This document shows positions 55,268 to 64,000 of a DNA stretch of 64,000 nucleotides, in pieces. The DNA is taken from contig OX485803.1 of assembly GCA_950295325.1 (NCBI GenBank), positions 24,738,001-24,802,000 of the forward strand, read 5' to 3'. The stretch comes from Polytrichum commune. Taxonomy: Eukaryota; Streptophyta; Polytrichopsida; Polytrichales; Polytrichaceae. The notes beneath the pieces were generated by a model that ran no database searches, had not been told where the DNA came from, and worked only from the letters and a program-made list of their open reading frames with translations. A program made the translations under genes and the position numbers. Within the stretch, counting starts at the first letter, position 1. Each line of letters opens with the position of its first letter.

Positions 55268-57554
55268 TGTGAGGCCTAAACCCCCACCCTTATGCGTCTA
55301 AGTCCGGGTGAAGGTTCGTGACTCACACGAATCTAAGTGGCCTCACGTGCACCATTGATATTTACCTCCATTGAGCATGAATCATCTTCACCCTTGGATG
55401 CATCCTAGTCCTTGTGGGAAATCATGCTCTCACACTACTCACCAACTAATCAAATTATCATATTCTCCTGATCACACTGAGAATAGCGTGGTGCACATAG
55501 CATCTTTTTTATTAAAATGCCCAAGCATTCACAAATACGGGGTCACACCCTCAAAACAAAACAACATTCACTCTCTGCCTATGCTTAGAGAAAATCCAAA
55601 TCTAATTACCACTAACTCCAATACCACCCTTAGGTTAATCAGCTCTTGAGTGGCCCATCAACTTGACCCCTGCATCAGATACAACGCCCCTCGGCAAAAG
55701 CACCAAAATCCGCCCACACTGCAGACAATACCCAACACTCAATACCCAACGTGATTAGAGGGAGCTTAGAGAAGATAGTGATTAGAGATAGCTTAGATAA
55801 TGTGGGGACTATAAGCTGCAAGGCAGTAGTAGCTGGACTGTGGGACTCTAAGCTGCAAGGCAGCAACGGCTGGACTGTGGGACTAAGCTGCAAGGCAGCA
55901 GTGGCTGGACTGTGGGACTAAGCTGCAAAGCAGCAGTAGCTGGACTGTGGGACTCTAAGCTACAAGGCAACAGCGGCTGGACTGTGGGCCTAAGCTGCAA
56001 GGCAGCAGTGGCTGGACTGTGGGACTCAGCTGCAAGGCAGCAGCTGGAACTTAGTATGTTAGGCCTCAAGGATTTAATTAGAGGCCTAAACGGGTAGACA
56101 ACGTGGTATAAGGAGGGGAGCCTCTAGGACTACACTAGATTAGGTGATGGCTAGTTAATTAGGCCATTACTTGATATTAATTTATAAAATTAGTTTAGTA
56201 GCAAAATGGGGTTGCAATAGAGTGTGTAGGTTTGTGATAGTAGAGAAGAACGTTTGTCAACGCTTGTAATATTATCATGGAATGGATTGGTGTGCAATTA
56301 TTGATAGGAGATGTAATGGACTCTCACGAATTTGGTCGAATGGAGTTGTGGAAAAATGAATGTGATATCCATTCCCTCACCCGGACTAGGACGCTTAAGG
56401 GTGGGTGGTTTGGCCTCACACCAATCCCCAAGTCCCACTTGTTGTGAATGCAGCTCCCCTTCCGCCAACCATTTTCACCCAGTGATAAATCTCGCAGCTC
56501 CTCTACAGTCTGTTGGATGGTGTCTTGCAGTAAGCCGCCGAATCTGGCTCATGCCACCCTCACCCAGCGCCCAATATTTGACAAAAAAATTGTATCCACC
56601 CTTCCAGTTATAGCCGGTTGAAAAACACACTCGGTGTATAGATGGCCTCTGCCACAGCTATCACAGAAAAACTACTGGCCTCCTTGTGGATAGCCACAGT
56701 TGCCCCCGCACCAAACATTTGTGCTTAGATCTCAGCAATTTCTCAAACCCATCTCTCCGACTGGCACCCTTCACCGAACCAGCAACCTACAATGCTCAAG
56801 CAGCTCAACCTGCATATTTCTTGAAAATCTCCTCACCGCTACTGAGATTCGGTGCTATGTAGCCTCCTCGCCCCTCCTTGCTGGAATAATGTCACCCCCT
56901 GCCGCCTCCCTGAATCGTCCTTACTCCACTGCCGCCTCTAGTTGAACCCCAGGGATCAACCTCTCTTGACCTTGAATCACTAGCAGCCCAGCACAGACCA
57001 CATTCGACGTCTGGAAGGTGCAGAGTTTAGGTGATTCTCGATTTGCCCGGGAAGATAACATTTTTTCTCACCTTGCCGCCATATGCGAAGACAGTAAGCT
57101 GATTAGCGAACAGGGCTTTGGCCCAGCTCCCGGCCGCAGTCTCCTCGCTTCACCCCCCTGGAGGGCTCCTCTTCACCGCACCCAGTCACCGCAACACCCT
57201 TCCGAAGAGAGCTCCTGCCATACGGATCTCTCCTCCTCATGTTGGACTTACAGCCTATCCTCTAAAACCCCGGGGCCCCCTTGAATGGACAAGAGTGTAG
57301 CCTAACTCAACTCCTAAAATCCTGAGTTGCAACTTCTAGTCTTAGGTTACTCCTACTCCTTCCCCCGTAATCATAAGTTTAGGACGTTAACCTTCTAACA
57401 CTACGTTTACTCAAAACCCACTCTTAACTTAACAGTAACCTACCTTAATAAGCATCACTATTTTTATGTTTTTATAAAATAATAATAAATCCAAACTAGG
57501 ATCTTAATCAATTCTAACTTAAAACACATGTGGGCACACGCTTTTGGGCTCACA
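55268..57554 (-). mobile_element. Gypsy 5' LTR, 2287 bp
   Basis: Minus orientation; starts TGTGAGCCCAAAAGCGTGTG (at 57554) and ends GGGTTTAGGCCTCACA (at 55268), followed by leader and gag. The body resembles the solo LTR (for example GTCCATTCAAGGGGG followed by GGGGTTTTAGAGGAT). An inverted copy of the LTR end lies inside at about 56379-56420, so the LTR may carry another LTR fragment. Confidence 0.75.
55812..56047. repeat. 35-37-bp tandem repeat in the 5' LTR
   Basis: Seven units of AAGCTGCAAGGCAGCAGTGG followed by CTGGACTGTGGGACT, the last partial. The minus-strand ORF over it is repetitive and not a gene. Confidence 0.85.
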
Positions 57555-58950
57555 TCCTACATTAAAAAAATGTCCATTTTCTACGTAAAATAATAGTGTC
57601 CATGTTCTACTTTAAAAAAATTGTCAATGTACTACGTTAAAGAGTAGCCATGTTGTACACTTAGAAATGTATCCATGTCCTACATGAAGAAGGCGTCCAT
57701 GTTCCACATTCAAAAAAGTGCATGTTCTACACTTAGAAATGTGTCCATGTCCTACGTGAAGAAGGCGTCCATGTTCCACGTTAAAAAAGTGTTTGTTCCA
57801 CACTTAGAATTGTGTCCATGTCGTACGTGAAGAAGGTGTCCATGTTCCACGTTCAAAAAAGTGCATGTTCTACACTTAGAAATGTGTCCATGTCCTACGT
57901 GAAGGTGTCCATATTCCACATTCAAAAAAGTGCATATTCTACACTTAGAAATGTGTCCATGTCCTACGTGAAGGTGCCCATATTCCACGTTCAAAAAATG
58001 TTTGTTCTACACTAAGAAATGTTTCCATGTCCTACGTTTTTAAAAATGTCTATGTCCTACGTTAAAAAAATATCCATATACTACGATAAAGAGTATCCAT
58101 GTTCTACTTGAAGAAGGTGTCAATGTCTTACGTGAAAAGATGCCCATGTTACACGATAAAAAAATTGACAATGTTCTACGATAAAAAAAAAATGTACGTA
58201 TTCCACATGAAAATAAGTGCAGGTTCTACGTTGAAAATGTATACAAGTTCTACGTGAAGGTGTCCATGTTCCAAGTCCAAAAAAATTCATGTTCTACACT
58301 TAGAAAAGTGGTCATGTTCCAATTGGGAAAAAATGGTTGTTCTACACTTAGAAAAGTTTCCATGTCCTACGTGATCAAGGTGTGCATGTTCCATGATAAC
58401 AAATTGGTCATGTTCTACATGAAGAAGGTGTCAATGTTCCACGTGAAAAGATGTGCATGTTCTACATTTAAAAATGTGTCCATGTTCTTAATTGCAAATG
58501 AGTCTATGTTCTACGATCATGAGTTGTCCACATCATACGTTCAAGAAGTGTCCACGCTATACGTCGACTAGGTGTTCACGTTCTACGTTAAGAGGTGTCC
58601 ATTTTATACGTTCGCGAAGTGACCTTGTTCTACGATCAAGAGGTGTCCACCTCATACATTCACGAAGTGTCCATGTTATACGTTCAAGAAGTGTCCGCGT
58701 TTTACGTCGATAAAGTGCCCTTGTTCTACGTTGGAGATGAGTTCATGTTCTCCATTGAAAATGAGTCCATGTTCTTCATTGCGAATGTGTTCATGTTATA
58801 CGATGAAGAGGTGTCCATGTTCCACGTTCAAAAAATGAATATTCTACACTTAGAAATGTGTCCATGTCCTACGTGAAGAAGGTGTTCATGTTCCACGATA
58901 AAAAATTTGACAATGTTCTACGATATAAAAAAGTCACCATGTTCCACGTT
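57555..58950. repeat. Minisatellite with core CATGTTCTACG, block A
   Basis: Several tens of units of roughly 22-30 bp, each with (T/G)TCCATGTTCTACGTT or CATGTTCCACGTTCAAAAAA variants, separated by A-runs or GAAGAAGG. Higher-order units of about 65-80 bp are visible at 57680-58010. The block begins right at the gypsy 5' LTR edge (57554). ORFs across it (Met/Ser/Val-rich) are artefacts. Confidence 0.85.
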
Positions 58951-60139
58951 GTCGGGTAGAGAGGGGTCCGCTTTGGGAAAGCACTAGGCTTTTGGCTGCA
59001 ACTAGATTTGCTTGCCGGACCGTCAAATCTTCTTGTCTTCAAAAGTCTCGGTCTTCAGTTTCTTCAAAACTTCAAATTTTTTCCCGTTGGCCTATCATAT
59101 TGCGGCTCTAAACGGGTTAAGGGTAAGGGTAGGGTGATAAGAAACCACAGGCCTCAGACGGGTAAAACGGGACGTCAAAACACGAGCTAACGTTCGACAG
59201 ATTGGCTCCTAAACTTTCAAACCCACGGTGACCAGCAATCGCGCCTCACCAATGGGAACAACAGAATACAACCTTGTGGGTCATCAATCCCACTTCATTG
59301 TCACAAACACGAAAGGAGGCTTTTATGGTTTCCCACAAAAACCCGCAACAATTTTACGATACAAACAAAATCAAGTACAACTAGCCTCCAAATCCGGCTG
59401 AGAATCACAAAAAAAATGACAACGAACCACAAGCCACAACACACTTGAATCTTGGAAATTCTTCAAGTCTTCAAATCTTCATATGCACACCAAATTGATC
59501 GAATCATGTCTTTACAAAAGAAACTAACGATAAGTGCTACACTTCCTCAAAGGTTTGTTGCAAACAAAAGACTTGTCCAACTTCTATGGTCGGTCGAAGT
59601 CTCAGCCCTTCTTTGCAAGAGCCAACAGACCTCCCTCCACTCAAACTAGCACAACTTTTGTTTTTTGCTAACTTCTATTCAAGCAAGTGATCACTCTCGA
59701 GAAAACAACACCATGAAATGCAACTCCTACATTTTTTTTATTTCAAGATTCTCGTAAAATCCACTCACACACCATGAGCTTCCAGCAACAACAAAAAAAA
59801 ACTCTCCTCTCCCCAACCTCTTCTCTCCCTCTGAGTCTTCTCTCCAACTACACATGTGAGATAAGCCCAAAAATCCTCCTCTTATCCTCATCACATGGCT
59901 TCTAATTATCCATTGGTCTAAAAATAAACTAAGGATAAAACTAGAAGCTAAGAGTAACTAAGAGTAAAAAAAAGAAGATAAGATTAAAAGAGTAAACTAA
60001 AAGTCACTAAGAATAAACTATGAGTAAACAAAAAGACAATCTATTTCTATTCCCTTTTACTTTCCTCCAAATCAAAGAATCACAATGCAACACAAAATAA
60101 GTACACATCTATATAGTGTACGCATTTACATTACAACAA
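58951..60139. other. Non-repeat segment splitting the minisatellite
   Basis: About 1.2 kb without the CATGTTCTACG core, between two blocks of the same array, so probably an insertion. The edges share CACGTTGT in inverted form (left CACGTTGTCGGG, complement of right CACGTTGTTGTAA), too short to classify. A pyrimidine-rich stretch lies at 59805-59850. No gene is seen. Confidence 0.4.
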
Positions 60140-60530
60140 CGTGAAAATAAGTGCATGTTCTACGTTGAACAAAATCTCCATGTTCTATGTTAAAGAATAT
60201 CCATGTTCTACGCTAATGAAGGAGTTCATGTTTCACGTTCCAAATAGTGAATGTTCTCGTTTAAAAAAAGTGACCATGTTCTACGTTAAAAAGAATCTCC
60301 ATGTTCTATGTTAAAAAGTATCCATGTTCTACGTTGCAAAAGTGTCCATGTTCCACGTTCAAAAAATTGCATGTTCTACGTTGAAATTGTATCCATGTCC
60401 TACGTGAAGAAGGTGTCCATGTTTTGCTACACATATTGTTAATGTTCTGCTAATAATTGTGTCCATGTCCTGCACACATGCATGTGTCTATGTTCTGCTT
60501 ATACAAGTTCAATTCTGTGTGTCATGTATA
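60140..60530. repeat. Minisatellite with core CATGTTCTACG, block B
   Basis: Continues the array of block A (GTGCATGTTCTACGTT, TATCCATGTTCTACG) and fades into CATGTCCTGC and TGTTCTGCT variants. Confidence 0.8.
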
Positions 60531-60548
60531 CTATGTCCTGTATATGAT

Positions 60549-60645
60549 ATCATGTATATGATGTCATGTATATGATGCCATGTATACGTTGTCATGTATA
60601 TGTTGTCATGTATACGACGTCATGTATACATTGTCATCCATACGG
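60549..60645. repeat. 14-bp tandem repeat
   Basis: About seven units of CATGTATATGATGT / CATGTATACGTTGT in direct tandem, with CG/TG alternation between units that suggests deamination of methylated CG. Confidence 0.8.
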
Positions 60646-60768
60646 TGGCAGTCCCCGTCCGTGCATGACCGGCACGACCGGTCACCTCGTCGATGGGCAG
60701 CCTTGCACATTTTCTACAGGTGCCCCCTATAAGTTCGTGGGGGGGTACTTAACGTCCTCCAATTCTAA

Positions 60769-61247
60769 GGGCCACTTCACACACAAGCCAAGAGCCGTGA
60801 CTGTGAAATTGTGAGAGCCCAAAAGAAAGTGTGCAAGGCCGTCCCAAGAAACCTCCAAAATCATGTAGTGTGATCACAGACCCTCAAGTGTAGTATAAAG
60901 TCATATGTGACCGGGTACCTCAACCAGATGTTATTTCAATGAATTTCTACGCATGTGGATCCTCACACATGATAAAATAGAATGAACCAACGGTTGTGAG
61001 CGTTCAAAGTGCCATGGCCTACCTCGAAGAGGTGATTTTTGTAAATAGTCCAAGTGACCATGAAACACGATCCATTTGATGCCATGTAGGAATCCATGTA
61101 GTCTTTACATCCATCTTGCATTCATATACTCCATTGGTCCCTCAAGCGTAGTGTGAAGTGAACTTGGACCGGCTCCACCTTTTCCACCAATGAGAGTGCT
61201 TGAAGTGTATTGGTCACGGGTTCTCAGTCTCGTGTGTGAAGTGGCCC
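60769..61247. mobile_element. MITE, copy 2 (Tourist-like?)
   Basis: The same element as 8743-9230: ends GGGCCACTTCACACAC / GTGTGTGAAGTGGCCC, 479 bp, flanked by TAA on both sides (60766-60768 and 61248-61250). The two copies differ by many substitutions and small indels. Confidence 0.8.
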
Positions 61248-61620
61248 TAAGTGTCTTGCTCAATACTCATTGTAAACCACGGTATAGGGTCACCAACACT
61301 AAATGTCAACCCAACATTATTTGTCATTCCTTGTAAATTTTTTTGGGGGATCATAGATTTACAGTGTTGCAATTACTGTCGCTTACCAAGTGATGTTTCA
61401 TCCAAAATTCAACCATCCATGACAATATTTCATCACAAGTGGTTGACATGAGAAGGCGGGGTTTTGGCCAACGGATGAACTCATCCATCATCCATGACAG
61501 TAATTGTAAACTTATTCATAAGAAGTGTCATCCAAAAAGTTACCATAGTGACATTTAATACCATATGACACTAAATTTCATATTTAGTGTGGTTGGTTTC
61601 GCTACTATGCTGAGTTGAGA
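61248..61620. repeat. Dispersed repeat, inverted relative to 9.24-9.5 kb
   Basis: Contains CTTGCTCAATACTCATTGTA, ACATTATTTGTCATTCCTTG and an ACTAAAT/ATTTAGT inverted pair near 61570-61595. It lies right beside the MITE in both loci, in opposite orientation. Confidence 0.5.
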
Positions 61621-64000
61621 TGTAGCCAAGATGGCAAGCTTAAGATTTTGTGGAGGTTGCAATGACTATAGTAGAGGCACTTATTCCCAATCAAGTCTCC
61701 ATTGGCGATCTATAGGGTACATGAATTCGATAGGCTGGGACTGAATTTCAATTAGGCTAGGATGGAATTTCAATCGGGCCGGAGCCAATAGTGCCATAAC
61801 ACATGTCTTGGTTTTGAATGCTAAAGTAAGGAGGGATGAACAGTTCATATGAGCAATTATGGCAGACTCTAGACATTGATATTATATTTGGACCAACTTT
61901 TGGATTCAAAAATTCACAATGATTTCAATTTAGGGAATTTAGTTACCAAAAAAATTTGTAGTCCTCCTAATTTCTATCTCCCTACACGGGAGAAATTTGC
62001 ACCATCTTATATTTCTCAAGATCTAGTGTAAAATCTCCCAATTGATCGGTTATGGGCACCTCTACTCTATATTTAAACAAATTAAAGGGAGTATGTGGCG
62101 AATGCATAAAATCCATGTGTCAATTTGGGTCGTGACTTTCTAATTGTACACAAAAGAAATCCCAGGCTACATGTTTGTTTTCATGAAGTGAACAATAGTC
62201 CCACATGTAAAATAGTAAGTGAATGAGTGGTATCCTAGCTCGTTGCACATGTGCATATATGTGAGTTAACATAATGGGCCACCTAAGCCCATGCAACCAT
62301 ATGCCATGCCTATGCATACCCGCCAAAAAAAATAGTATGCATGTATGCTCACGTCCATGCCCATAAGCTCCCCATGCCCTGCCAATGCCACCTCTCTTGG
62401 GTTCATAACATTAAGTAGAAAGCCCGGAATGACCTTCTCAAAAGAGCATCAAACCGGCATGTGCTAGTTTGATGCTCTTTCAAGACCAGAGGTAGCACTA
62501 CTTTAGAGTTTTACTTAGGCTATTTTTTATTTATTTGGGTAGATACTTTCAATGCTTAGAATTGATTATGTCGGTTTCTAAGACAAACCTAATGCCAAGT
62601 AAAGGTTCTAATCTAGGCTAAATTACGATCTAAACAAATCTAAATAGCTATAAAGTAACGGGATAGTTGGGGAGGTCGAAAACGTAATTGCACTTTTTTT
62701 AAATGTGTCCCGACACCTGCATTGGAAACCTCTTTGATACCTTTTTGAAGCTACTATGTCTGATTAATTATCCATTTATTCACCCTTGCTTTGCAGGCTT
62801 TTCCCTTCTTGTTGAGATAATATTGCGGGTACTCAAAGGATACCCTCCTAGCATTGCTACTTAATGTTATGCTTCCCCCACCATATCCACCTTCTAAACC
62901 GTTGTATATCAAATCTGCACGCACCACTACTGATTAAATAAGGAAAGCACTTGTGCATTCTCAACTTTGTGGGATTCTAAATACTCAATACTTGCTCTTT
63001 ATGATGTTCACTTGAACTTGCATCAATATGAGTTGAACACAAGTTATGTCTCAAGTGGTCCTTGGCATTCACCTTTTTTAACTTCATTTTATATTTTTAT
63101 ATGAAGATGTTTGCAACAAATATAGAAATAGGAAATGAGGTTGGAGAAGAATTGCAATTAACTTTTGGGAAGTTATGCTTTTGCAGTTTCAAATTGTAAA
63201 AGGGGAGATGATTTTTCATGAGTCGTGAGTTGCATAATCTTAGTTAAAGTGAACATAATTTAACTAGACCTTCAAAGTCCATGGTCTACTTTTGATGGGT
63301 TTGCCCACCAGTGGAGAGTCATACCAAGATGGTTGCCAAAACCCATTTTTTACTACTTAATTATCACCATTGAACTACGATCTATCGATATGATTTGTCA
63401 CTTGGTGATATCAATATTGATGGATATTCATCCTTTGATGAATATTATATAGCAATCGGGATCTTAGTCACAAAAGGAATCTATTGCAATGGTATATTTC
63501 GTTATAAAACTCACAACATGCCACACAACACACATGGCCACCTTCTTTGTCTTGTGTTCATTACTAAGCATGGTACCAAATGTTCGACAAATACAAGGTT
63601 GAAGATGTTACCTTTAGCCCCAAAGCGACAAATTCTGTCATTTTTCAAAGCATAACATAACTCATGGTGGATTCATGGAGGTGCTTTTGAACCCATTGGC
63701 CTTTAAATAATGTTAAACACAATTCCCCTTAAAATTATTATATATCGATATCTGTAGCATAAACATGGCACATAACTCACAACATGCCACACAACGCACA
63801 TGGGCATCTTATTTGTCTTATTCTATTGAGATGTAAGTTTCCAAATTGTGGGGAAATACAAGGTTGAAGATGCCTGCTTTAGCCCAAAATACAAACATTC
63901 CACCGTTTCTAAGAAATACTAATAGAACTTATGGTGAATTCACAAAGGCGTTATGGTACACCCTAAACTCCATAATATCAGCCTTTGTAATGTCACTCAC
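61621..64000. repeat. Gene-poor right end with a duplicated segment
   Basis: No recognisable exon. A segment at about 63506-63690 recurs at about 63776-63960 (ACTCACAACATGCCACACAAC, AATACAAGGTTGAAGATG, TTTAGCCC). The 86-residue ORF at 63395-63655 overlaps the first copy and has no motif. Confidence 0.4.

Noticed and set aside
57752-58876. Repetitive ORFs with Met-Ser-Tyr-Val and His-Val-Gln patterns
   Set aside because: Pure translations of the CATGTTCTACG minisatellite, with no independent support.
57555-60645. CRISPR-like array
   Set aside because: Units vary in length and sequence, spacers are A-runs rather than unique sequences, no cas genes are present, and the genome is eukaryotic.
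61251-64000. Short ORFs at the right end as host genes
   Set aside because: None has a domain or splice-supported extension, and one overlaps a local duplication. I list the region as gene-poor.

Overview
The window looks like nuclear DNA of a streptophyte, most likely a non-seed lineage (charophyte alga, bryophyte, lycophyte or fern). Host genes have GT-AG introns and plant-style promoters (TATA box, telo-box). The repeats are plant-type: Ty3/gypsy, MULE, CACTA, hAT, pogo and many MITEs. No bacterial operon, rRNA or CRISPR is present, and the species cannot be named from the sequence.

Host part (1-15.4 kb). The last three exons of a plus-strand gene resembling RNA polymerase III subunit RPC5 end at 2286. 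A complete three-exon gene for a phospholipase-D-type phosphatidylglycerophosphate synthase (PGS1, 535 aa) runs 8287-4349 on the minus strand. A complete five-exon GDSL esterase/lipase gene (404 aa) runs 15027-11782, also minus. In both complete genes every exon junction joins in phase. MITEs with recognisable ends lie between and beside these genes.

Transposon part (about 16-57.6 kb). A decayed MULE with a SWIM zinc finger (16.1-19.9 kb) holds two small hAT-like MITEs. A large minus-strand Ty3/gypsy complex follows (3' LTR at 21.1 kb, 5' LTR at 57.6 kb), into which other elements are nested: a pogo/Tigger element (23191-25091, TA duplication); a 7.3-kb DNA transposon with a SWIM transposase-like gene, a ParB-like gene, an array of perfect or near-perfect palindromes and a nested hAT element (32381-33520, 8-bp duplication); a plus-strand Ty3/gypsy element (35.6-50.0 kb); and a solo LTR (51268-53772, 5-bp duplication). 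The plus-strand retroelement is itself interrupted by a CACTA element (47115-48392, TGA duplication) and by a 3.1-kb insert.

The main find is that plus-strand retroelement. Between its protease and reverse transcriptase it encodes a DNMT3-like cytosine-5 DNA methyltransferase, and after its integrase a canonical PHD finger, so one polyprotein family carries both a DNA-methylation writer and a chromatin-reader-type module. Its in-frame stop codons are all TAG or TGA and never TAA, as expected if methylated CAG and CGA codons were deaminated. Its leader has hairpins whose stems covary.

Right part (57.6-64 kb). A minisatellite built on a CATGTTCTACG-like core, a second copy of the MITE seen at 8.7 kb, and repeat-rich DNA without a recognisable gene.
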